Assembly (NCBI GenBank): GCA_050946375.1
Contig: JBMNUT010000022.1
Location: 1 to 26,130 of the forward strand
DNA length: 26,130 nt
From: UBA1794 sp050946375
GTDB taxonomy: Bacteria; Bacteroidota; Bacteroidia; Bacteroidales; Bacteroidaceae
Direction of reading: 5' to 3'
The notes under the pieces are model-generated. The model saw nothing but the letters and a program-made list of their open reading frames with translations. It did not search any database and was not told where the DNA came from. The position numbers and the translations under genes are program-made. Each line of letters starts with the position of its first letter. Position 1 is the first letter of the stretch. Shown here piece by piece: positions 7,390 through 15,098 of this stretch.

Positions 7390-8943
7390 GTGGACACAGA
7401 TTATTCGCTTACATTGCCCATCTGGGCCATCTTACTAATCATTTTCCTACCTTCCCTGCTGCTATACGTGGCATTCAGCATAAAATATGCCACATGGGAC
7501 AGCCTTTTTTCACACAACAAGCTACTCGCACGCTTCCGCACCCATGCGGACCCTGAAGACCGCGCCGTAGAAGAACTCAGCAAGGCACTGGGCCTGACCG
7601 ACGAAAAAGGCCTGAAAGAAGAAACCGGCCTGCTGAAAGGCATCATCCGCTTCGGCGACGAAACGGCAAAGGAAGTCATGACGCCCCGAAGCGACCTGGT
7701 GGCTGTCTCAGTCAAGACCACTTTTCCTGAATTGCTCCAAATCATTGTCGACAATGTCTACTCCCGCATGCCCGTCTACAGCGGCGATATGGACAACATC
7801 GTGGGCATGCTCTACATCAAGGACCTGCTCCCCCACCTGGGGAAAGGAGGCAATTTCCGCTGGCAGTCGCTCGTCAGGCCCGCATACTTCGTGCCGGAGA
7901 CAAAAATGATAGACGAACTTTTGCGAGAGTTCCAAATCAATAAAGTACACATTGCCGTCGTCGTCGACGAATACGGAGGCACTTCGGGAATTGTTACGAT
8001 GGAAGATATAATAGAAGAGATAGTTGGAGAGATTCGCGACGAGTATGACGACGAAGAACGAAAGTTCGTCAAGCTGAACGACCACACCTTCATCTTCGAA
8101 GGAAAGACTTTGCTGACCGACTTCTGCAAGGCGCTGAAGCTGGACGACGATACTTTCAGCCAAGTGCAGGGAGAAGCCGACACATTGGCCGGGCTTGTGC
8201 TGGAATTGAAGGGTGAATTTCCCAAACTCCACGAGACAATCACCTACGGCCCCTACCAATTCGAAGCCATGCAGATGGACCCGCGCCGAATCAACAAGAT
8301 AAAAGTAACGCTCCCCGAGGGGCACGACGAAAAAGAACCGGAGGAAACCGAAAAAAGTGCCGGCACTTCCCACAAAAACGCCCTGCCCTTTTTCCTGATT
8401 CCGCTGCTGGTATTCCTGATTGCCGCCTGCCACTCCCGAAACAACGGCCGCACTTCGGCTCCCACCCCCGTACGCTACGAAGTCACCCCCGACAGCTTTC
8501 CCTTCCGTTTCGAGCGTCCGGCCGAGGCACAGCTTACCCTGGCTCAGGGCAGCGGTGAAGAAGATGCCGTATTTTTCGACCTTGCTTTCCCGCAGGAGAA
8601 AGCCATGCTTCACTGCACCTACCGCACCATCCAGCCCGAAGAACTGCCCGTCGTGGCCGAAGAGAGCCGTAAACTGGTCTATTTCCATACCGCCCGGGCC
8701 GAAAAAATCGAAGAGAAATTCTATTCCAACCCCGCCTCCCGCACGTACGGCCTGCTCTACCTGCTGGAAGGCCCGGTGGCAACCCCGCGGCAACTGGCAC
8801 TTACCGACAGCGCGACCTACTTTTTCCATGCTTCGCTCTACTTCGATTCCGGAGCCTACGAGCCGCAAAAAGCCGATACCCTGCAACAAATACACCAATA
8901 TCTCGAACATCTGATGGAGACCTTCCGCACCCGCCCGGAGTAA
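7390..8943 (+). CDS. GldE-GldD fusion protein (CBS/CorC protein joined to lipoprotein domain)
   Basis: One 517-residue frame covering what are normally two genes, gldE and gldD. The start is probably GTG 7390, giving VDTDYS, like the MDPD-type start of GldE. Residues 9-30 form a single membrane segment. About 97-210 is a CBS pair (VMTPRSDLVAV, SRMPVYSGDMDNIVGMLYIK, HIAVVVDEYGGTSGIVTMED), and 228-310 is a CorC_HlyC domain (GEADTLAGLVLELKGEFP). A charged linker leads to a second hydrophobic stretch (331-346) ending in LIAAC with Cys347, a lipobox. From about 360 to 517 is a GldD domain (YLLEGPVATPRQLALTDSATY). The usual multi-helix DUF21 domain of GldE is absent. There is no ATG between the domains, and three 22-bp repeat units cover the joint. 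GldD and GldE support gliding or type IX secretion in Flavobacterium; the role in non-gliding Bacteroides is unclear. Confidence 0.8.
   Translation: MDTDYSLTLPIWAILLIIFLPSLLLYVAFSIKYATWDSLFSHNKLLARFRTHADPEDRAVEELSKALGLTDEKGLKEETGLLKGIIRFGDETAKEVMTPRSDLVAVSVKTTFPELLQIIVDNVYSRMPVYSGDMDNIVGMLYIKDLLPHLGKGGNFRWQSLVRPAYFVPETKMIDELLREFQINKVHIAVVVDEYGGTSGIVTMEDIIEEIVGEIRDEYDDEERKFVKLNDHTFIFEGKTLLTDFCKALKLDDDTFSQVQGEADTLAGLVLELKGEFPKLHETITYGPYQFEAMQMDPRRINKIKVTLPEGHDEKEPEETEKSAGTSHKNALPFFLIPLLVFLIAACHSRNNGRTSAPTPVRYEVTPDSFPFRFERPAEAQLTLAQGSGEEDAVFFDLAFPQEKAMLHCTYRTIQPEELPVVAEESRKLVYFHTARAEKIEEKFYSNPASRTYGLLYLLEGPVATPRQLALTDSATYFFHASLYFDSGAYEPQKADTLQQIHQYLEHLMETFRTRPE
8337..8402. repeat. 22-bp repeat array I, inside the gldE-gldD frame (3 units)
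   Basis: Three in-phase units at 8337, 8359 and 8381, 66 bp in all. The first ends CCGAAAAAAGT. The second is GCCGGCACTTCC with CACAAAAACG, close to the array D unit CCCGGCACTTTT with CTAAAAAAAC. The third is CCCTGCCCTTTT with TCCTGATTCC, close to the array F unit with GGCACTTTTTCCGAGTTCC. They encode the linker and the first part of the GldD signal segment. Confidence 0.55.
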
Positions 8944-8966
8944 GCCCCGTCACTATTCCCGAAAAA

Positions 8967-9614
8967 ATGCCCCTGATTGCTTATCACAAAGAAACGAATT
9001 GGTCGTTTGGCATCTGGAAAATAACCGAAACCGCCAACGAACTCATCGACCACCTCCCCTCATCGCCCGAAGAGTTACAGGCCGCGCGGCAGTTCAGTTC
9101 CGCTTCGCGACGAAAAGAGTGGCTCGCCACACGCGTACTGCTGCAAGAACTGTGCGGCGAACACAAGGAAATCCGTTACAAGGAAAGCGGGGAACCGTAT
9201 CTGGCCGACGGCTCATACCAGATAAGCATATCGCACACGAAAGGATACGCCGCCGTCATGCTGGGCGAGCCGAGCAAGTGCCGGGTAGGAATAGACATGG
9301 AATACCTCAGCAAGCGCGTGCTTAAAGTGAAAGACCACTTCCTCTCGTCCGAAGAGAAGAGTTTCATCGACCCGCAACACGAGGCCAATCATCTGCTGAT
9401 ATGCTGGTGTGCCAAAGAAGCCATCTACAAGATGCTCGGAAAAGAAGGCGTGGAATTCAGCCGCGACCTGCAGGTTCAGCCGTTTCCCTTCGACCTTATC
9501 GGCAGTCTCAAGGTGCGCGAACTGGTTACCCCCGAGGCAAAACTCTACAGCGTGCGCTACATCGTAGCCAATGACTACGTCCTGACCACCGTATCCAGCG
9601 AAGATACGTTCTGA
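8967..9614 (+). CDS. 4'-phosphopantetheinyl transferase superfamily protein
   Basis: A 215-residue Sfp-type enzyme. It transfers phosphopantetheine from CoA to the conserved Ser of acyl or peptidyl carrier proteins. The diagnostic motifs are present: ISISHTKGYAAVML (residues 86-99), VGIDME with Mg ligands Asp110 and Glu112, and WCAKEAIYKMLGKEG with Trp147, Lys150, Glu151 and Lys155. The N-terminal half has the usual pseudo-dimer segment with SRRKEWLATRVLLQEL. Length is normal. It lies 23 bases after the gldE-gldD fusion and is probably cotranscribed with it. The carrier protein it serves is not in this window. Confidence 0.9.
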   Translation: MPLIAYHKETNWSFGIWKITETANELIDHLPSSPEELQAARQFSSASRRKEWLATRVLLQELCGEHKEIRYKESGEPYLADGSYQISISHTKGYAAVMLGEPSKCRVGIDMEYLSKRVLKVKDHFLSSEEKSFIDPQHEANHLLICWCAKEAIYKMLGKEGVEFSRDLQVQPFPFDLIGSLKVRELVTPEAKLYSVRYIVANDYVLTTVSSEDTF

Positions 9615-9654
9615 CTCCGCTGCCACAAGCACAACTACGCGGAATAGCTCCGGC

Positions 9655-11307
9655 TCAAGGGACCCATACCCCGCGGCTTTCTCCCCGGCAGGAAATCCAG
9701 TAAAACCCTGCCGAAAGCGGCGAATCCGGGCGCACGGACACTCCCGAAGCGCTGACGATATGGCAACCGGCCGCATCCCCTTTCAACGAAATACGTCCCC
9801 GCTCTACGGAAAACGTCCATTCCCGCTCTTCCGCTTCCTGCACCACGACCGGCGAAGACGACGGTATATCCTCAAAATGATAGCCCGTCAAATACTCCGC
9901 CGGCATAACCGTTGCGAGCAATTCATACAGCCGGGGATCATATTCGCGAAGCTGTTCCCGCGTATGGATGCGCACTCTCTGCCCGCCGATGCGGACGTAC
10001 ATGTTGCAAGTATTGAACCAGGCCTGCACGCCCTCCGCAAAATACTCCGCACTGTTGCTCATCGAATACGTCCCCGCCCATAGCCCCTCGGCACGAGCCT
10101 GCCGGAATGCCTCCAGCAGTTTAGGCTCGAAGTCGGGATAAGCGCGGCGCAAACCATAGTCGACGTTATGGGCAAATTCATGCACCATTATGCTTTCATG
10201 CAAATAGCGCTCCCGGTAACCGGGAATCTCCACGATGTTTTCCTCGCCACACGTCATGAGCGGAATCATTTCCGTAGCTCCGTATCCGCGACCCCGCGCG
10301 TCCCAATCCGTCTCGGGCCACCAGACATTCATCATCCGGTTCTCAGGCATATCCGTAATGTTCTCGTTCACTCCCACCACGCCCACGCGGAAATGACTCC
10401 TCTGCATTGCCGCCTTGGCTTCGGGAATGCGGGAAAGCATGGTCCGCACGATGTAACTTGCCTGCACAAGAGCCTCATCCCTCACAAAACGGGAGGCAAG
10501 CACCGGCAAGCCACCGGCATCGAGATATTTACGATAATACGGGTCGAGCGGCGATTCCTTGCCGGCCAGCCACTGCGTCAACGTATCGGGCGGCAGCGAA
10601 ATGCCATGCACATTCGGCTCCAGCACCCGCGCGCCATAGACAGACTGCAAGGCCGCAAAGCCACGAGGGTCGTAGCGCTCCAGCTCTTCATAGTCGAAAG
10701 GATAGAAATCATTCTCGCCCCAGTAAGCCTCGGACAGCTCCGCGAAGTAAAGCGTCACGCTCCTTTGCGCATCGGGCACCCGGTCGCGCAGCAGTTTCAC
10801 CCCGTTGGAAGCATACACCGAGCCATACTGTTCCGAGCGCCCCTGCGCATAAGCCTGATACACGGCCAGCTTCTTTTCCTGCGGCATATAGCGGTCGAAG
10901 TAGAGCTGCGCCACCCGATTTACCAAGAGCTGTGGCTGGTTTGCAGCCACCGCCGCTGCATAGTCGGCCAAATTGCCCACTACCACACAGGCCGCACGCC
11001 CCGACTCCAACGCATTGCCGACGTACTCTATGGTGAAATCTGCCGCCTCAACCCACACCGTATCTTGCCGGAACGCATCCGTCACCGCCGAAGGCCACGC
11101 CTTTTGCCAGGCAACGATATCCGACTTCAACTGCGCCAACGCTTCCTCGCAGGCAGCCGTCGTATAAGTCTGCTCTACGGCCAGCGTCACCTTGCCTTCC
11201 TGCGTACAGACGAAATCGCCCTTCCCTCCGGCCAGTGCCGCCAAGGAAAAGCACAAGACTCCGCCCGCAATTCCTGCAATACGGGACAGCCAACAACTTT
11301 CTTCCAT
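9655..11307 (-). CDS. Secreted zinc metallopeptidase, lethal-factor-like gluzincin
   Basis: A 550-residue exported protein. Residues 1-27 form a signal peptide ending ALAGG. The catalytic core has HEFAH (376-380) followed by NVDYG, and 40 residues on the glutamate motif SAEYFAEGVQAWF (EYFAE at 421-425). This HExxH plus downstream ExxxE arrangement is that of gluzincins related to anthrax lethal factor, in which the two His and the distal Glu bind zinc. The segment REQLREYDPRLYELL after the core is typical of this type. The substrate is unknown. The C-terminal 50 residues end LSAGFYWISCRGESRGVWV, reminiscent of a truncated Bacteroidetes C-terminal sorting domain. Start ATG 11307 is chosen because AAGGAG lies seven bases upstream; ATG 11334 is an alternative. 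Convergent with the transferase gene, 40 bp apart. Confidence 0.75.
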   Translation of the reverse strand: MEESCWLSRIAGIAGGVLCFSLAALAGGKGDFVCTQEGKVTLAVEQTYTTAACEEALAQLKSDIVAWQKAWPSAVTDAFRQDTVWVEAADFTIEYVGNALESGRAACVVVGNLADYAAAVAANQPQLLVNRVAQLYFDRYMPQEKKLAVYQAYAQGRSEQYGSVYASNGVKLLRDRVPDAQRSVTLYFAELSEAYWGENDFYPFDYEELERYDPRGFAALQSVYGARVLEPNVHGISLPPDTLTQWLAGKESPLDPYYRKYLDAGGLPVLASRFVRDEALVQASYIVRTMLSRIPEAKAAMQRSHFRVGVVGVNENITDMPENRMMNVWWPETDWDARGRGYGATEMIPLMTCGEENIVEIPGYRERYLHESIMVHEFAHNVDYGLRRAYPDFEPKLLEAFRQARAEGLWAGTYSMSNSAEYFAEGVQAWFNTCNMYVRIGGQRVRIHTREQLREYDPRLYELLATVMPAEYLTGYHFEDIPSSSPVVVQEAEEREWTFSVERGRISLKGDAAGCHIVSASGVSVRPDSPLSAGFYWISCRGESRGVWVP

Positions 11308-11371
11308 CACTCTTCTCCTTTTATTCCGCCGCATCTTCCCTTTCTTTCCCCGTCTCCGACGGACGAAAACC

Positions 11372-11459
11372 TGCAAGGCTTTTCAAAAAAACAGGCAAGG
11401 CTTTTCCGAAAAGGATGCAAGACTTTTTGCCGGAAGATGCAGCACTTTTTTTCACTCAG
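11372..11459. repeat. 22-bp repeat array E (4 units, best preserved)
   Basis: Four contiguous units of exactly 22 bp at 11372, 11394, 11416 and 11438: TGCAAGGCTTTT with CAAAAAAACA; GGCAAGGCTTTT with CCGAAAAGGA; TGCAAGACTTTT with TGCCGGAAGA; TGCAGCACTTTT with TTTCACTCAG. The last unit contains the stop codon of the antiporter gene at unit positions 19-21. This is the clearest example of the family and gives the consensus TGCARGRCTTTT then YCNGAAARGA. Confidence 0.88.
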
Positions 11460-12745
11460 ATATAACGCTTCGGCCAACGGAAGCAGACGGCTGACAAAGC
11501 CGCCGCGCCCATCAGGAAAGGATAATACAGATAACCCATGATGCCGAGCGGCGACAAACCGGTCAGACTGGCTGCCATCAGCAACTGCGCCCCATAGGGA
11601 ATCAGCCCTTGCACGAAGCACGAAAACGTATCGAGCAAGGAGGCCGCACGCGCCGGCGGCACACCATATTTACCCGAGATGTCGCGCGCCAGACGGCCCG
11701 AGGCAAGGATGGCAATCGTATTGTTCGCCGTGCACAGATTCGAGATGCAGACCAGTACGGCGATACACAACTCGGCTCCCCGCTTGCCATGCACGTGGAG
11801 CGACAGATGGTGCATGATGTAATCGATGCCTCCCCCGCGGCGAATCAGCTCAAACATACCGCCCGCCAGCAAGGTCACTGCTATCAGGTCGCCCATGCCG
11901 GCAATGCCCCGGCCCATGGCGCCCATCCATTCGTACACGTCGAAAGCCCCTTTCCACAAGCCGATCAGCCCGCACGAAACGATACCCAGGCACAAAACCA
12001 GCATGACATTCCAGCCCCGCAGCGCAAAAATCAGCACCAACAGGTAAGGAATCACCCGTATCCAGTCGACCATCGGTATGGCAATCGGCGTCTCCATGCG
12101 CCACCCGATCAGCACATACACCAGCAAGGCCACGAGCGCAGCAGGCAGAACGATGAGGATATTGGCCCGAAACTTGTCTTTCATCTGGCACCCCTGCGTG
12201 CGGGTGGAAGCGATTGTCGTATCGGAGATAAAGGAAAGATTGTCGCCGAAGAAGGCCCCGCCCACCACGACGCCTGCCATCAGCGGCAGACTCCAGCCCG
12301 TACTCTCGGCAATGCCTGCCGCAACGGGCACGAGGGCTACGATAGTCCCCACGGAAGTACCGACGGAAATCGACACGAAGCAGGCCGCCACAAACACTCC
12401 GCCCAGCAGCAGGCGCGTCGGAAACAGGTTCAGCGTAAGATGGACCGCCGCATCGACGGCACCCATCGCCTCGGCCGCCGCGGCAAAAGCGCCGGAGAGA
12501 ATGAAAATCCACACCATCGTAAGCAGGTCTTCGTGCCCTGCCCCGCGGGAGAAAACGGCAACCCGCTCTTCCAGCGGACCGATGCGAATGACGCAGACCG
12601 CATAGGCCGAAGCTGCCAGGAATGCTACGGTTATGGGCACTTTATAGAAGTCGCCCACCCAGAGGGAGACGCCCAAATACAAAAACAGGAAGACAACGAG
12701 CGGGCTAAGCGCCCACAAGCCGCGACGTTTGCTTACGTGATTCAT
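11456..12745 (-). CDS. Na+/H+ antiporter, NhaC family
   Basis: A 429-residue multi-pass inner-membrane protein with about 11 hydrophobic segments. The NhaC signature region is clear: SVGTSVGTIVALVPVAAGIAE, then AGVVVGGAFFGDNLSFISD and TTIASTRTQGCQMKDKF. A second half-repeat carries NLCTANNTIAILASG and PPARAASLLDTFSC. The family exchanges cytoplasmic Na+ or Li+ for external H+, or organic cations and acids in some members, so the substrate is uncertain. ATG 12745 begins the conserved N-terminus; an in-frame TTG at 12772 is an alternative. It starts 33 bases after the marC-family gene and is likely cotranscribed with it. Its stop codon lies inside repeat array E. Confidence 0.85.
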   Translation of the reverse strand: MNHVSKRRGLWALSPLVVFLFLYLGVSLWVGDFYKVPITVAFLAASAYAVCVIRIGPLEERVAVFSRGAGHEDLLTMVWIFILSGAFAAAAEAMGAVDAAVHLTLNLFPTRLLLGGVFVAACFVSISVGTSVGTIVALVPVAAGIAESTGWSLPLMAGVVVGGAFFGDNLSFISDTTIASTRTQGCQMKDKFRANILIVLPAALVALLVYVLIGWRMETPIAIPMVDWIRVIPYLLVLIFALRGWNVMLVLCLGIVSCGLIGLWKGAFDVYEWMGAMGRGIAGMGDLIAVTLLAGGMFELIRRGGGIDYIMHHLSLHVHGKRGAELCIAVLVCISNLCTANNTIAILASGRLARDISGKYGVPPARAASLLDTFSCFVQGLIPYGAQLLMAASLTGLSPLGIMGYLYYPFLMGAAALSAVCFRWPKRYI

Positions 12746-12778
12746 CGAATAGTAGTGTCGGTTACGAAACAAATGTGC

Positions 12779-13372
12779 TTACTTCCAGAGACTGGACATA
12801 AGCGGAACTATATTGGTGGTGAAGAGCCTTACGGAAATGGCCATCAGGATAATTCCAAAGAACTTGCGTATCAGGTAGATTCCCGCCTTACTCAGCAGCT
12901 GCTCGATGCGGGTGGTGGAACGGATGACGCAGTAGACGCACACCATGTTCAGCGCAAGGGCTATCAGGATGTTGCAGGCCGAGTACTCCGCCCGCAGGGA
13001 GAGAAGCGTGGTGAACGTACCGGCTCCGGCCAGCAGGGGGAAGACCAACGGGATGAGCGTTGCGCTCTGCAGCGGGGCGTTCGACTTGAATATTTCGATG
13101 TCCAGCAGCATCTCCAGCGAAATAAGGAAGAGCAAAATCGCACCGGCTACCGCAAAAGACTCGATGTCCACCCGGAACAATCGCAAAATACCGTCGCCCA
13201 CATAGAAGAACAGCACCATAAGGGCAAACGAAATCAACGTGGCCTTCAAGGCATTTACCGAACGACCTTTCTCGCGCAGGTCCAGAATAATCGGTGTAGC
13301 GCCCAAGATGTCTATCACGGCAAACAAGACGATAAAGGCGCTAAACATCTGCTGAAAATCGAATTCTAACAT
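12779..13372 (-). CDS. MarC family integral membrane protein
   Basis: A 197-residue protein with six hydrophobic segments, the length and topology of the MarC (UPF0056) family. Recognisable stretches are the N-terminal FSAFIVLFAVIDILGATPIIL and the central AGAILLFLISLEMLLDIEIF, followed by PLVFPLLAGAGTFTTLLSL. Members were once linked to multiple antibiotic resistance, but this has not held up and the function is unknown; transport across the inner membrane is assumed. A perfect -7 box lies 34-41 bases upstream and is the likely promoter for this gene and the antiporter after it. Confidence 0.88.
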   Translation of the reverse strand: MLEFDFQQMFSAFIVLFAVIDILGATPIILDLREKGRSVNALKATLISFALMVLFFYVGDGILRLFRVDIESFAVAGAILLFLISLEMLLDIEIFKSNAPLQSATLIPLVFPLLAGAGTFTTLLSLRAEYSACNILIALALNMVCVYCVIRSTTRIEQLLSKAGIYLIRKFFGIILMAISVRLFTTNIVPLMSSLWK

Positions 13373-13405
13373 ATCTCTTTCTGATTAGTCCATGATAAAA
13401 CCACG

Positions 13406-13413
13406 CAAAGATA
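13406..13413 (-). promoter_or_regulatory. -7 box of the marC-antiporter operon
   Basis: TATCTTTG on the minus strand, a perfect TAnnTTTG. The nearest upstream TTTG is only 13 bp away, inside a decayed 22-bp unit, so the -33 element is unclear. Confidence 0.55.
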
Positions 13414-13416
13414 CTC

Positions 13417-13570
13417 TTTTTCCCGACAAAAGCGGCGCATCGCCAGGAGAATAGCAGCGCGACCCCTCCGAAGCAGGCAAAAGGCTTCATGCCGACGGCC
13501 TTACGGCAACCGGAAAAACATGCGGGGGAACTCGGAAAAAGTGCCTGAAGAAATCGGAGAAAGTGCCTCA
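13417..13570. repeat. 22-bp repeat array F (3 clear and 4 decayed units)
   Basis: Read on the minus strand from the glycosyltransferase stop codon: TGAGGCACTTTC with TCCGATTTCT (13570-13549), TCAGGCACTTTT with TCCGAGTTCC (13548-13527), CCCGCATGTTTT with TCCGGTTGCC (13526-13505). Four weaker units continue in the same phase toward the marC promoter, the last holding CGCTTTTGTCGGGAAAAA. The stop codon TGA occupies the first three positions of the first unit. Confidence 0.65.
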
Positions 13571-15094
13571 GCGCTTCAGAGAATCCGCCTGCGCTTCTTC
13601 GGCCACGGGCTGGGGAATCAGCCGGAACAGGTAGAACACTTCGGCCAATGCGGCAGGCTGCTTCGGGCGGGGCAATACCTGCTCGAGGCGATAGCGGGGC
13701 TTCATTTTCTTAAAGCGCGCCAGGAACGGCCCTAACTTGATGCCGCCGCGCACATAGTAGAGGGGCTTGCACGTCACCGTGTCGCACCATTTCTCCAAAG
13801 GCTCGCGCTTGTCCAGGTCGTGCGGCGCATAAAGCGGTATGGGCTTGCCCGTAGATACTGAAAAATAACGGTACTCGGGCGCATAGGCGCTGATGACTTT
13901 GCCCATATTGTCCACGGCTATCCGTTCGCCGGGCGGCAGGCGGCGCTCCATCCAGGCGGCAATCTCCTTGACGTTCGTATAGGGTTGCGTAAAATCGGCC
14001 ACAGCATCGGGCAAACGGTACATGGTGAACAACGCAATCAACCCCAGGGCCAACTGCGGAATGCGGTCGTCGCCCCGCAAAATCCAGAAGGCAAATATCA
14101 AAACATACAGTATGAGATACGGACGCTGCAGGTTCATTCCATAAATGGAGGTAGAGAAATAGATTTGCCAGCCTATGGCGCCCAGCAAAAGGAGCGGGAT
14201 GCGGGGGTTGTAGCCCTTACGGTAACGGATGATGAAGGCCAGCAGCAACAGGATGAAGAGCACGTCGGTCAGTCCTTCCATGAAAGGCATTTCGCGCGAT
14301 TGCACCGTACCGCTTATGTACTCCAGCGTATTGTCGAGTGTATAGTAGCGGTGCTTGGCGCCCATATCGGTAGTCAATGCGGGCAAAACCTGCAGGAAAG
14401 CGGCCACAACGAGCAGCACCGTCACCAGCGGGGGCAGCAGCGAACGCCAGCGTTCGCCGGCAGTGCGCCGCGGCCAGGGAGCCACGACATAGTCGTAGAC
14501 ATAGATGAGAAACAGAATTCCCACCATACCTTCCATGTAGGCATGCGTATGGGCCAGCAAACCGAGAAGAATGCAGTAACGGAAATGCCCGCGCCCGGCG
14601 GAAAGCCGCTCGTAGGTAATCGCCAAGAGGAAAAGCAACGGGGGAATCAGAGCGTAGCACCGGGCCACGACGGGGAAGTAATAAAGCGTAGGAAAGGAAA
14701 GCAGCAACAAGGCCTTGACCCAGCCGGAAAAAGGCGAGCGGAACAGCAGTAACCAGGCGGCGAGGAGCATCAGCGCCCAACTCAGCACGCCCATCCATAT
14801 CAAACCTGCCCCAAGCGAGGTGAAAATCTTCAGCAAGAGCGACCACAAAGCGAAGTGCCCCTCGTAGCGCATCTGGTAGAATATGCCGGGAATGTCTAGC
14901 TCCCGCGCAATGAGCCATGCCTGGAGTTCGTCGCGCCAGGGCTCATGATGCCACACGCCGCAGAACGTAAATACTGCATAACCCACCCACAGAAGCGTGA
15001 GCCACACCAGTCGATGGCGCGAAAAGATGCGGGCATATCCGGCGGAAACGGCGCTGCAGAAGGGCTGGAGGCGTGCGGGTGGCTTCATGGGCAT
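13568..15094 (-). CDS. GT-C fold membrane glycosyltransferase-like protein (unassigned family)
   Basis: A 508-residue membrane protein with 10 or more hydrophobic segments and a soluble C-terminal domain from about residue 380. The first periplasmic loop has HHEPWRDELQAWLIAREL with the Asp55-Glu56 pair, followed by YEGHFALWSLLLKIF. This loop after the first helix, with an acidic pair and a following His/Pro-rich segment, is typical of GT39/GT83-type glycosyltransferases that use lipid-linked sugars. Donor and acceptor are unknown. It starts four bases after the thioredoxin-like gene and is the last gene of an operon with it and the FAD oxidoreductase. The stop codon coincides with the first unit of repeat array F. 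Confidence 0.7.
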   Translation of the reverse strand: MPMKPPARLQPFCSAVSAGYARIFSRHRLVWLTLLWVGYAVFTFCGVWHHEPWRDELQAWLIARELDIPGIFYQMRYEGHFALWSLLLKIFTSLGAGLIWMGVLSWALMLLAAWLLLFRSPFSGWVKALLLLSFPTLYYFPVVARCYALIPPLLFLLAITYERLSAGRGHFRYCILLGLLAHTHAYMEGMVGILFLIYVYDYVVAPWPRRTAGERWRSLLPPLVTVLLVVAAFLQVLPALTTDMGAKHRYYTLDNTLEYISGTVQSREMPFMEGLTDVLFILLLLAFIIRYRKGYNPRIPLLLLGAIGWQIYFSTSIYGMNLQRPYLILYVLIFAFWILRGDDRIPQLALGLIALFTMYRLPDAVADFTQPYTNVKEIAAWMERRLPPGERIAVDNMGKVISAYAPEYRYFSVSTGKPIPLYAPHDLDKREPLEKWCDTVTCKPLYYVRGGIKLGPFLARFKKMKPRYRLEQVLPRPKQPAALAEVFYLFRLIPQPVAEEAQADSLKR

Positions 15095-15098
15095 GCGG

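Noticed and set aside
8383..8943. Separate gldD starting at an internal CTG codon
   Set aside because: There is no ATG, GTG or TTG in frame at the joint, and a CTG start would leave no positive charge before the hydrophobic stretch, so the fused frame is the simpler reading.
11609..13369. Long + strand open frame opposite the antiporter and marC genes
   Set aside because: It is a Gln/His/Arg-rich shadow frame crossing two real membrane-protein genes.
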